Shown: positions 11,880 through 23,080 of the stretch, in pieces
Layout: every line of letters starts with the position of its first letter
Position numbering within the stretch: position 1 is the stretch's first letter
NCBI GenBank assembly: GCA_945643635.1
Contig: CALZFC010000043.1
Span: 947,501 to 1,011,500 of the forward strand
From: Allodiplogaster sudhausi
Taxonomy: Eukaryota > Nematoda > Chromadorea > Rhabditida > Diplogasteridae
Direction of reading: 5' to 3'
Length of the DNA: 64,000 nt
Made by a program: the position numbers and the translations under genes
Notes under the pieces: model-generated
The model's input: the letters and a program-made list of their open reading frames with translations, nothing else
The model's database searches: none
Told to the model about the DNA's origin: nothing

Positions 11880-14104
11880 CAAAAATACAGCCAACACCAA
11901 CGTTTCTTCACTTAAAGCTAGACCGAAAATGATAAGGGGATTTATTTGGACATGCGCCCATCTGATACTGTGATGTGGGCAGAGATTGTAAATCAGGAGC
12001 TTGAATCTTTGCCGTACATACATAAATACATACATATATATGTACATACACCTAGGACAAATCTATAAAACGGTACAAGTTTAAAGCAGCTTGAATTGAT
12101 TAAGATCAGAATAACTGAGTGAATGAAGCAGATAGGCTATACGAACTGATAAGAGGAATTGCTAAAAAGCTTCAAAAGGGATGGCGTACGAGTGAGAGAT
12201 AAAGAGGAAGAGAGGGACAAGGGAGAGAGACAGACAAATAGATGGAGTGCGAGAGAATGATAGATACTGAGAGAGATGGAGAGAGGAAGTGAGGGGGAAG
12301 GGAGTCAGAAAGCGAAAGTCTATTGCACTTATCTACACGTGCCAACGCGCTGGTTTATCATTTGTAGGCAGATATTTGTATACACAAACACATCATGCAA
12401 GATAGAAAGATGTTGGAAGGAAAAATAAAAGGGAATGTGTTCGCGTTCTGTTTTGTAAATGCATTAAAAGCCCTGCGGAAGAAGCCATAAAAGAATACCA
12501 TAAATGTTATTGTTGATTGAAGAGCAATACAAGTTCTGATCCGCCGAAGAGACCGAAACTCTGGCGGCGGCCGATGATTGAGACGTTTTGTATCCATTCT
12601 CAACTGCTAAAATGTATTTGCATAGCTGCACACGACAACGCTCATTTGTCTTCTAATAAATATTTTAGAGGAATTTTTTATTTATTACAAAACTCTTTAA
12701 TGAATTGCAAACAACTCTGGCTGACCATGTTGAAGACTGAAACGACGACGAGGCCGAAGACCATTACAAGAGGAGAACTTGAAGCGGTGACTGGAAAGAG
12801 GAAGGGCAGGAGGGGGAAGATGGAAGAGGTCTGCGTCCACCGACGTGTCCCTCAACACAACCCAAGGCTGTTCGACTCAACTACTGAGGGAGAGATCAAA
12901 CAAAGGAACGAACAAAAGAATGTACTGAAGTAGAAATAGAGAGAGAGAGAGAGAGACCTGAGAGCAGCTCTACAGAGAGAGGGGGAAGAAGGGAGAGTAG
13001 AGAGATGCAAGGCGTCGAGAGTTGAAGAAGGAGAATGAGAAGAGGCTGCAACTGCTGCCGGGACCGAGAAGACACTCAGCATCTGATGTGGAGTGGTTGA
13101 ATTTCAAGAAGGACATTGAGTTCCTTCTTCATTCAATACAACTTGCAACAGACAATACAAGAATATCAATTGAAGTTACATCGAACACAGAAATCGAGTA
13201 TATTATGTTGAATGGTGTTAAGAGGCAACGAAAGAACGAGAATGAAGAGCGGGATCACAATGTGCTTATGACTGAAGTACTGCTAATCGGAGGAGGAGTG
13301 AAGGGTGATTGGAGGCAGCTGGTTGTGTTGGGATGTGGTCCAGTCAATACTTTTTCCCCCTTCAATTGGTTGCGAGGGGATTCCATTCACCCACTTCAGT
13401 CAAGTGTTCAAGGCAAGATTCAATGACATCACAGCAATTTAATCATCACATCGCGGATTTCGCAGCTTTCAAGAAGAAGTCTCCGCAGATGAATTAATGC
13501 ACTCTGAATACAAATTTTGTATTTACCACTGATAAAATACAAAGTACAGCATTTTAAAGAAATTGTTCTTTAATAACTAAGTGGATGTTATGACGAATGT
13601 GATGGAAGATAGAGAAAGTTGTGAAGCTGTGGAAGAATTAGAAAGAATGTGGAACGGGTATAAAGAGACAGCAAACAGAAGGAAGGGAGGGCAGTGGAAG
13701 AGAGAAGAAAAGCGCAGCTCATCTTCAATACCCTTCTTTCTCCTTTCATTCTCTTCCAACTCTCAATGAACATGCGAACTGAGATGCGAACTTCTTCTGG
13801 AACTGCTTGCAGTTATGAACAGGTTATTCAACTATGTTCGAATGAATTAGAAAGAAGCATCCAAACAGAAGGACTTTATTGGCCTTGTTAAGAAATGTCG
13901 GGAAACCGCATATTAAAAAGTTGGCTAGGGCATATGATAACGGATTTCTGGTCAAGAGTGAACAGCGAACATGAGAAGGATGGTGGGACTGGAATTCAGA
14001 AGATATTGGCACAGCGGACGAACAATTAGAGAGGAGAGAGCAAGAGCACTGGATAGATGATCGTGAGAAAGAAGAGAAAACGAGACAGCGAGAGAGAGAG
14101 AGAA

Positions 14105-14163
<59 letters not shown>

Positions 14164-14555
14164 TGGCTTAGAGTTAGCACAAAGATAGCAAATCGGAGAG
14201 AAGACGCGCTTAAGACGGATTTTTTTCTACAGCATCTGCGCACTGTAGATTTCATGCAACATGCGACCGTGAAACGAAAAGAGCGAAAAAAAAGCGAAAG
14301 AGAGAGCGTGAGCGAGAAAGAGAGTGAGAGAGAGAGACGGAGTGGGAGAGAATAAAGAGGGTGAAGCAGAAGCCGAGCGGGCGAGAAAATAAGCTCGTGT
14401 TGACTGACACATGAAGAAGCCGCGATTTCAACGAAGATACGTTCTTTTTCATCATTCGGATATGCCCCGAGGCTCGGTTCATGGAAAGGTGAGAGGGAAG
14501 CAGAAGAGAAATTCAATTCGAGAGACAGAGAGAGGGAAAGGGAGCGGGATAGTGA

Positions 14556-14602
<47 letters not shown>

Positions 14603-14945
14603 GGAGAGGGGAGAAGTGAAGGGAGAGAAGAGAGAGAGAAGGAGAGTGGGAGAGAGAGGGAGAGGGGAAGGGAGAGAAGGGAGAGAAGAGAGGGAGAGTG
14701 GGAGAGAGAGGGAGAGGGGAAGTGAGAGAAGGAGAGAGAGAAGAAGCGAAAGTGAGAAAGAAGAGTCGGAAGAGGAGAAAGGATAGTCCGAAATGCGGAA
14801 TAGACATAAAAGACAAAGAAGAGTGCAAAGAGAATGAGTTGGGTTGGAGTGAATGAGAATATTCAACTGCCGTTGTGCAAGCAGAGTAAGTTGAATGGGA
14901 AAGTGTTCGTGAATTCAAAGAGGCAACATGCTGGCAAGGCAATCT
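11880..14945 (-). other. Unresolved region, possible minus-strand gene(s)
   Basis: No protein family recognised. GA tracts on the plus strand (12935-12955, 14078-14161, 14520-14740) fit minus-strand introns. Open minus-strand segments that could be exons include one starting MESPRNQLKGEKVLTGPHP (about 13290-13385), one starting MLSVFSVPAAVAASSHSPSS (about 12960-13082) and one reading EPSLGAYPNDEKERIFVEIA (about 14420-14480). None has homology I know. Long Ser/Leu-rich frames here are repeat shadows. Confidence 0.3.
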
Positions 14946-15004
14946 CTCTCCTTCTCCTTGTCATGTCTTCTCTATCTCTCACTCTCTATTTCTCTTTCCC
15001 ACTT

Positions 15005-15043
<39 letters not shown>

Positions 15044-16050
15044 ACCTCTCTCTCTCTGCTCTCGTCGTAGATGAGGAACACGCCCTTTGCCCCAAACATA
15101 TAGTTATTATTACCATTATGTGAACGAACCATCGCGCTTCTCTTTTCTGCTACGTCAAGGCAAGTTTCTATAATCATACCACTCTCCCTATCGCTCTCGT
15201 TCTCTCACTCTCTCTCAGGCTGAGCTTCGTCATTGCTTGGTCTCTCTTTCTCCCCCACTTTCAATGCCCCAACCTTTTTAACTTTCTTTCCAGCCCATTT
15301 ATTGTATATCTGAATGAGTATCCATTAAAAAAGCTAAACATGAAAACATTGACATAACAGATGAAATGAGATGATAAATCATTTTCACTCTCGATTCAAA
15401 TGTTCACAGAAGAGTAATGTAATATGTAAAAGGCGTTGGCGAAGTGAATAGGAGAACTGGCTGATGATTCCGATGGGAAAAAAGAGGAGGACGAGCCGAA
15501 GGCGATGCCCTTATGGTGTTGGCCTTGTTAACAATGCAAGTCCGACAGGTTGCGGAGAATCTAGTATATTTTCTCTCTTGTCTTCTTCACCAGTCTGCCT
15601 CTCCTCTGCTCACTCTCTCAATCTTTCTCTCTCTCTCACTGTTTCCTTCGCTCCATCTCTCTCTCTCTTTCCTCCTTTGTTCTCTGTCTCCCTATCTCTC
15701 TCTTCCTGTCTCTCTCTCTCTCATGAAGTGAGAGCTCATCAGGACTGGGATTAGGCCACCCGCACTCTCTTATTACTCGAAGCACTAGCGAAGAAATGAG
15801 GAAAGCAGACCACTAGATGGAAGGTCAGCAAATTGCGGTAAACTTCTTCTCCTCTCTCTCTCCTATCGCTCTACTACCACTTTTTTTCTCTCTCTCTCTC
15901 TCTCTCTCGCTCTCGCTCTCTCTCTCTCTCTTTCTCTCGCTCTCACCTAGAATCATTCTTTCCCTCCCTTACTTCTTGACTTACAATCATTCTCTAACTT
16001 TCTAAACAATGCAGTCCCTCACACTCATCAAAAGTGGTGTTTATGAGAAT
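14941..16050 (+). other. CT-rich region, no recognised gene
   Basis: CT tracts lie at 14940-15065, 15590-15725 and 15845-15945 on the plus strand. Short open segments that end at GT or begin after AG occur between them, for example the segment ending near 15540 and one just after 15725, but no domain is recognised. The strand of the pyrimidine tracts switches from GA to CT near 14940, which may mark a divergent gene boundary. Confidence 0.35.
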
Positions 16051-16423
16051 GTACATATGACGCGATTTGCGAGAGAATCAAAATGAATCAAAGAAGCCGC
16101 GGACATAGCCAAAATCGACCAGCTTATATTTTGTTCAAAAGTTCCTTATAGGTACTCTCTGATACGAGGAATCGATTGAAAGTGGTGTAAGGATCGGGAA
16201 ATGCCTTGTTCATTTGCTATGAGCGCTTGAATTATTAGGCTCGCCGCGCTAGGAGGCGAGTTGGATGCACGTCAGAGGTCATTGCGACGCACTTTGTTGA
16301 GATATTGAAATGAAAATTAGCAGTATAATAGCCATGACATTGCTCTAAACCATGGAAGAAGAAAAACCTGAAAATGTTCATCTTTCTATCTTTTATACTC
16401 TTTTAAGTTTGTAGGAGCGCAAA

Positions 16424-17104
16424 CAAAGTGTTTCTCATTTTACCGTAACCAAACCTATACAGCTGTATAGAGCTTCAAAAGTGCTTTCGAATGCACTATT
16501 GGGATTGGGAAGCTTAGGATGCGCTGAAGTTTCCTAATCGATTATCCCGGCGCGCCAGTAGAAGTCAGTACTTCGTAACCATTTTCGCACGTCCAAACAG
16601 ACACCAAAAGAAAGAGCGTGAAATTTGCTACAAGCTGAACCCCTTCCAAGGAACTTTCAACTTTACAATATTTTGTTATAAGCTTTAAAAGTAGGGCCGG
16701 GAGTGCTAGTTACATTGCGCAAAATAATCCATTTTCTTAGTTAATTCGAATTAGAATATTCCAATTATTTTTTAAGCACCTATCTTTGAAGAATTATTAA
16801 AAGCAGGTGCCATAATCTTTTGATCTTTAACAAAATATCGTAGATTCGGAATTTTATTGAATCTGGTTCAAATTGTAGCAAATTTAACGCTCTTTCTTGT
16901 GGTGTATGTTTTGACATACGAAAATGATTTTGAAGTAGTTCTTCTATGGCGCGGACGCGATGATTTGTACTGCCGCAAGGTGATATTCGACTAGGAAACT
17001 TCAGCGCATCCTAAGTTTCCCAAAACCAATAGTCCATTCGAAAGCTCTTTTCATTCTCTCTACATCTGTATAGGTTTGGTTCTGGTAAAATTAGAAACAC
17101 GTTG
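16424..17104. mobile_element. Foldback-type insertion with long inverted arms
   Basis: The left end reads CAAAGTGTTTCTCATTTTAC and the right end is its near-complement, finishing at GAAACACGTTG. The two halves remain complementary for most of their length, sharing for example CCAAACCTATACAG, AGGATGCGCTGAAGTTTCCT and AAGAAAGAGCGT. The opposite arm of the enclosing palindrome lacks this segment, which shows it inserted later. I could not define a target-site duplication. Confidence 0.6.
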
Positions 17105-17321
17105 TCTGACAAGGGAAGTCTCTTTCCATAACCCAGCCAATCGCGATCTAAGTAAGTTTCCTATATAGTCCTTCTTGAAAAATGTTTACTAAACTATTTT
17201 AAAACTGCGCTCGACGCATTTGCGATTTTATATGAATTTTTGAAAAATGGATAAAATTTACATTGAAATTTACATGGAAACGCACGACCATTATCAGTGG
17301 TTGTTTTTGGGACTTCAACGT

Positions 17322-17394
17322 AGTCTGTGCAGCGCAGTAGGTTGCGCTCTTGTTTTCAATTTTGAACGTCACGGGTTCGATTCCTTCGGGGACG
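17322..17394 (+). repeat. tRNA-like (SINE-type) segment, left arm
   Basis: The segment contains CAGCGCAGTAGGTTGCGCT, like a tRNA D arm and A box, and about 35 bases later GGGTTCGATTCC, a perfect B box/T-arm motif. The anticodon stem is imperfect, so a functional tRNA is unlikely. A better-preserved copy sits in the right arm. Confidence 0.5.
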
Positions 17395-17999
17395 AAATTT
17401 TTTGCTTCAACTGTTTTGTTTAATGCGATAAAGGGCATAGTATAGCCAGTTTAAAACGATTTTGAGAGTATCCAAAATTTTAATGTGATAATTTTACTGA
17501 ACTCTTAAAAAAATTTTTTGGCAATTGTTTATTTCTCTATGAATTGTGATCCGATAGGCCGTCCACCAGATGGCAAAATTTTCAACAAAAAAAAATTTCC
17601 CTGAAACTTGTCCAGGGGGGTTATTTGAAACCGAATCAGAAGCTCGTTTTGCTCGATTTTGTCGTTTTTCCGAGTTACGATAGGTTTACGGTATAGTTAT
17701 TTTCTCTCGGGCTTGGTATGACCTACCGACTTACCGTAAATTCTGAAAAAACCGAAATCAATCAAAACGCACCTCATACTTGGCTTCATCGACACAAAAA
17801 CCCCACAATAAAAAAGTTCAAGCCAATTTAAAGCTAATCTTTCACTTACCATAAACCTACCGTAACTCTGGAAAACGGCAAAATCGTGCAAAACTAGATT
17901 CAGATTCGATTTCCTCGCATCAAATAACCGCATGGGGCAAGTTTCAGCAAACAAATTTTTTTTTGAAAATTTTGCCGTCTCTGAAAATCGTCTCGGATC

Positions 18000-18477
18000 C
18001 AGAGGTGTCAACGGCCCGGCCCGGCCCGGCCCGGCCCGATGGGCCGGCGGGCCCAACATTCCGTGGGCCCGGGCCGGGCCGGGCCGGGCCCACGAAATGT
18101 TGGGCCGGCCCGTGGGCCCGATTGGGCCCGATTATTTTAGAAATTAGTGTATGGTCAACTGGTTTTTAAATATTCCCATGATTTTTCTTCAAATGTTCTA
18201 CTGATTTTCTTGAAATAGCAATTCCTTGAATTTTGATTTGTCATTTGAAGAAAAAAACATATGTATGATGATACATCAGCAAAAAAAAATTGAAGAAAAT
18301 CACTTGAAGAAAATTTTTTGAAGAAAAATTTATTCAGCTTGAAAATCGGGCCGGGCCGGCCGGGCCGGGCCGGGCCCAAAATTCCAAGGCTCGGAAAAGT
18401 ACGGGCCGGGCCGGGCCGAGAGTTTGGGCCCGACGGGCCGGGCCGGCCCAAAAATGTTAGGCCCGTTGACATCTCTG
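18000..18477. mobile_element. hAT-type MITE with 8-bp target-site duplication
   Basis: The element starts CAGAGGTGTCAACGG and ends CCGTTGACATCTCTG, inverted apart from one base. Both ends are followed internally by GGCCC/GGGCC-rich repeats, a composition well known from hAT MITEs. The 8-bp CTCGGATC flanks it on both sides (17992-17999 and 18478-18485), the duplication length of hAT transposases. It has no coding capacity, so it needs a transposase in trans. It interrupts the right arm of the enclosing palindrome. Confidence 0.9.
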
Positions 18478-18632
18478 CTCGGATCACAATTCATAGAGAA
18501 GTAAACAAACAAGCAAATTTTTTTTAGAGTTCATCGTAAAATTATCATAATAAAGTTTTGCATACACTCAAATTGGCTAAACTGTGCCCTTTATTATCAT
18601 ATTAAACAAAACAATTGAAGCAAAAAAAGTTT

Positions 18633-18706
18633 CATCCCCAAAGGAATCGAACCCGTGACCTCGAAAATTGAAAACGAGACCGCAATCCACTGCGCTGCCC
18701 AGGCCA
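18633..18706 (-). repeat. tRNA-like segment, right arm
   Basis: On the minus strand this reads GGCAGCGCAGTGGATTGCGG, then a CTCG/CGAG anticodon-like stem around an A/T-rich loop, then GAGGTCACGGGTTCGATTCC. A and B box motifs are intact. The acceptor stem is not convincing and the loop is too long for a normal tRNA, so it is read as a tRNA-derived repeat. Confidence 0.5.
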
Positions 18707-19345
18707 CGTTCTAGTGCTAAAACAACGACTGATAATGGTCGTGCGTTTCAATGTAAATTTTATCCATTTTTCAAAAATTCATATAAAATCGCAAATGCGT
18801 CGAGCGCAGTTTTAAAATAGTTTAGTACACATTTTTCGAGAAGGACTACATAGGAAACTTGCTTAGATCGCGGTTGGCTGGGTTATGGAAAGAGGCTTCC
18901 CTCGTGAGCTCCCTCAAACTTTTCATATAAAACAATCAACGTTGGACATTTTCGAATTTTTCTTTTTTCGTTGTTTAGAGTAATATCTTAGCTATTATAA
19001 TGCACATTTTCTTTGCTATATCTCAACAAAGTGCGTCGCAATGACCTCAGACGTGCATCCAACTCGCCCCCCAGCGCGGCGAGCTTACTAATTCAAGCAC
19101 TCATAGCAAATGAACAAGGCATTTTCCAACTCCCAGACCAGTTCCAATCGATTTCTCGTATTAGAAAGTACCTGTAATGAGCTTTTGAACAAAATCCAAG
19201 CAAGTCGATTGTTTCTATGTCCGCGGCCTTTTTGATTCTCTCGCAAATCGCGTCATATGTACATATATATCTTAAAGCTATGTTTAACTTTATTGTGAGA
19301 ATAGTACGGTCGCAACAAATGGAAAGATAACAAAGATGTTTACGT

Positions 19346-21901
19346 TTATTTATCATTCTCAAGTTCTTCACCGGGCGATTTGATCCAATTAATAAAGTTG
19401 TATGCAATGTCGATGATGTCATCAATGGAGAAATGATTGGAAAAATGAGAAGAACGACGACTGCGAAGTGTCCCTTCTTCACTCTCCGAAGCGTCTGCAC
19501 TAGAGAGAAAGAGAGAGAGAGAGAGAGGAGAGAGAGAGGAGAGAAAGAGAGAGAGAAAGGTGAGAGAGAGGAAGGAGGAGGGAGAGAGAGAGAAAATCAA
19601 TTACGTTTCATTTCGAAACTAATGTTTAAAAAAAAGTTGAAATAGTTGTCTAATTATAAACATAAAAAAAAGTTACCGCAATATAGGACTGGATGGCCTC
19701 GGCGGTAGAAACGTCTTTTCAAGGCAAGAATGATTGGCAAGCATCCACTTGGAGGCGCATCTATAGCGAGTGAAAGAAAGATACCGAGAGAGATAGAGAA
19801 AGTGAGAGAGGATGAGAGAGCGAGAGTGAAAGAAGAGACTGAGAACCTCGGAGATGACATGACCCCTCCGAGACCGAAGCAGAATCCACCATGGCTGAGT
19901 TGTCTACGAGAGCAGAGAGAAGAGCGAGGGAAGAAGTCAAATGGTAGACAGGACTGATTGCGTGCCATCCAGCCTGAGGCGCATTCCTCAGCTGGGTATG
20001 CGTCGCCTGCCCCCGCGTACCCCACGCACCATCCGATCACCACCAGCAGGTCCGATTGACATTCTCTCAAAACATTACGTACTTCACATCGAAGTACAAA
20101 AAATATTACGGAATTTAAAAAAAAAGTTCTCGTGACGGAAATCAAGTCTTACGGAAATTTGCAAATTTGCACGGAAAAATGTATATGTACATACTTATAA
20201 GACGTTGTGAATTAAAATTTTGCATAAAATTACCACCTTCTCTCGTGGCTGTAGCCAAATCGCGCGATATTTAAGTTTTCTGTGGCTTATATGTGTATGT
20301 ACATATAAGCATTTCTTTTAATAAAATTCCGCAAAAATGTGAAATATAGCTAAATGGAAGAGAAAGAACCTCCCAGGTGGTCCGAGAGTCTCGGCTGGAA
20401 TGCAAGAGGAACCATCTGTGGCAGCCCAGCCTGAGACACAATTCTTCGCTGTCTGGATTGGCCCCGGCCACAGGCACAATCCATTTACCGCGAACTGATC
20501 TAAACGGCTACTTATTACTTCTTCTTTTCTCTTTCGATCAAAGCCAAGAGTTTCTTTTTTAAGATTTCCACGAAAACTAGAACCATCTGCACAAATGGCG
20601 TCAGAATCTGCAGCTTCCGCCTCCTGCTCCCTGGACGGAGTGACGACTGCAGCAGGAATGCAAGAAGTGTTGGACCATTGCCAATGAGAGACGCAGAGGG
20701 AGGAAGGGCCAGACCCCCTCAAGGCAGCTGCCCCCAAGCACGCTCCATTCACTAGCAGAAGACCAGGCAGGCAATGGCAGGAAGACGAGCATTCTGGCTT
20801 CCATGCACCGTATGCTTGAGAGAGAAGAGAGCGGGGCTTCTCTTCAGACGGAGAAGTAGACGACTGTTCAGTCAACGCCTTGCTGGTCCGCTCGGCAGCT
20901 GGAGAAGTACCAGTTAATCCGCTCTCTTCGCGTCTCTTCCCTGCTTTTGCGGATGCACCCTGCTCGACGGAGTCAGCTTTCGCCATTTCAGTTCTATTAC
21001 CGTCTCTAATTGGTCCCTTGTGCATAGTCGCCGTCATAGTTCCCAGTACTTCCTGCAGTTTCCCATCAGAATTGTCACTTCCTGTGATCCGATATCTAAT
21101 GGGACCCGCACTGCTTCTTCCCTCCGCATTCTCATCATCTTCGCCATTCATATCCCATCTTCTGGTGCTGTCCTCCGGGATCTTCTCTGAAGTGTCCATT
21201 TCTTGTCCTTGGTCAATTCGTTGATCTTTAACTCCATCACCCGACAGCTTGGCATTTTCATTCCGTTCAGCTTTCTCTAATTCAGTTCCACTCTCTTCAG
21301 CTTTTTCGTTCATTTCGTCGACGAGGAGAAGTTTGCCTTGATTTTCTGGGATTGATGAATCTGTCAATTTCTTCTTCTCTTCTTCCGCACGTGGAGTACC
21401 ACTGTTTAATCTTCTCTTCTTTGTCTCATTCTTTTCCCTTAAAGATTTTGCATCATCTTTTCCTAAGTACGACCGACTGGTAGGATTGGCGGCTGTCATA
21501 TTATCTCTTTCTGATTTGCCGATCTGTCTGGGTAAAGGAATCTCTTCGCTCTGGATGTTTTGATCGATAACTTCTTGTCGACTCCTGACATCTACCTTAA
21601 AATGCTCTCTACTTTGTTGTCAAACAAACAAGTCATCACTATAAGGTTATATTACCGCGTTTTCCGATGACCTCGAACGGACGAGGGATGAAGAGTCTTG
21701 TAGATCAATGATTTGAGGGCGCACTTTGAGAGTGAACTCCTTCGTTTGAAACTCGTAGACGGGAAGGACGAATCGGTTGTCAGGCAGACGATCATAGTGC
21801 AGAAAGGGAAGGGAGGAGGGAAGGGACGGAACGAGGGAAGTGCTCAAGGAAGGGAACATCCACACAACACACCACATCTCTAAGAACAATGTTAATTCCA
21901 T
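19346..21901 (-). CDS. Secreted Cys-rich (EB-module-like) protein
   Basis: The ATG at 21901 opens MELTLFLEMWCVVWMF, a signal-peptide-like start. After an acidic, low-complexity segment rich in Lys, Glu and Ser (exon about 20340-21600), three Cys-rich units follow: one ending SLCVSHWQWSNTSCIP, one with NGLCLWPGPIQTAKNCVSGW (about 20385-20480) and one with EECASGWMARNQSCLP (about 19930-20000). The spacing Cys...GW...SCxP repeats, resembling the EB modules of nematode extracellular proteins; this assignment is tentative. The last exon (19346 to about 19500) encodes ADASESEEGTLRSRRSSHFS and ends PGEELENDK. No clear transmembrane helix was found. Introns contain GA tracts on the plus strand. The function is unknown; an extracellular or cuticle role is only inference. 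Confidence 0.6.
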
Positions 21902-22079
21902 TTCTGTTTCTTTTCTTCTCTTTGCTGTACTTCCCATGCGAGTCATTTTATATTTCCCGAGGAACGTATATTTGTCGACACTTCTAACAAGAAAAACTGT
22001 TAAAATGCCTATACAATGAGATAAAAATGATGTCACTGACATGAATAGGCGAATAGGCATTACAGCTGTATACTTACAT

Positions 22080-23080
22080 ATTATGTTGTGAATGAAGAAT
22101 TGAGCGAGAACACGACTTTAGTAGTAATCTGCAGGGCGTCGGAGAGACGAGGTTACCTTGGCCACATTGTCGCCATGGAGAGAGGAAAGAGAAAGCGCCT
22201 TCAGTTGACCAGATTAGAGTGTACTTCTCATGCAGGCATGCGATCGAAGTATCAAAGAGTGCAAATAAAAGTGGCAGCTTCCTTGGTCACTATCAGTTAA
22301 TCCACGCTATTTGCCTTTTGCAACACTCACTTCGATTGCTCTTCCCCTCTTTGTCTCGAAACTACCTCTCTATTTCATATCACTTGCCGTCTCTCATTTC
22401 TCTATATCTATCTATCTCTTTCACTCTTGCTCTCTCTCTTTCACTCTCTCTTTCTCTCACTATCTCCATCTCTCTTTCAATTTCTTTCTCGCTCTCTCTA
22501 GCTCTGTCTAGATCTCTCTTTAACGCTCTCTCTCACTATCTCTCTCTCTCATTCCCTCGTGCTCTTTCATTCTATCGTCTTTGAATGTATTATTTTCATT
22601 CCATTAAGATGATAATTTTCGTGCGTCTCCCTTCCCGTCTTGCCTCGCTTAGCCATTAATTGTGCTAGACATTTCGTATTGTGAGCGGTTGAATTTTCTG
22701 AATCAGTGAATCTTTTTATACGTTTGGGTCTCTGAAGAAAATGACTGAATTGTTTCTTTATTCGTTGAAGATGTTCACTTTCGTATTATGAAGCTATCAA
22801 CTCGTTTGTTCTTCCTCTTCACTGTTGGTTAGCCTCGCTCTTTGTCTGACTTGGCTGTTCTCTTTTCAACTCCTTTTTGTTGCGATCCCTCCTCATCTTG
22901 AGCATGTTCCGTGTTGTCGTTGCTGGCCTTCTTGAGTGGGAGAGAAGAATCTCCTTCGGTGTGCGTTGACCGACCAAGATTGCCCGACCAAGATCTCTTT
23001 AATCGTCTTCATCTCGCTCCGTTGAAGGAGTCCGTTTCCTGCTAAGTTGATATTCATTGATGAGTGCTGAGTTGTTAGTT
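22080..23080 (+). other. Region upstream of the GT31 gene, 5' exons not resolved
   Basis: A divergent, CT-rich stretch (22360-22560) is followed by unique sequence. An ATG at 22788 opens MKLSTRLFFLFTV and then meets a possible GTTAGC donor. This could be the signal-anchor exon expected for the Golgi glycosyltransferase downstream, but the joining exon is not identified. Confidence 0.3.

Larger units (their letters stand above)
16050..19265. mobile_element. Large nested palindromic transposon block
   Basis: The left arm, starting at about 16052 (TGTACATATGACGCGATTTG), pairs with the reverse complement of the right arm ending at about 19262. Pairing continues inward: 16052-16425 with about 18905-19262, 17105-17560 with about 18486-18900, and 17560-17695 with about 17855-17995, leaving a loop near 17700-17850. 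The left arm is interrupted by a foldback (16424-17104) and the right arm by a hAT MITE (18000-18477). Removing both restores a single long hairpin. The arms carry a tRNA-like segment. No transposase ORF is visible. The parent superfamily is not identified. Confidence 0.7.

Noticed and set aside
13022..13426. Plus-strand ORF MKKENEKRLQLLPGPRRHSA
   Set aside because: Orientation of GA tracts suggests minus-strand genes here and no family is recognised; probably an antisense shadow.
17322..17394. Functional tRNA gene
   Set aside because: B box is perfect, but acceptor and anticodon stems are not; treated as tRNA-derived repeat.
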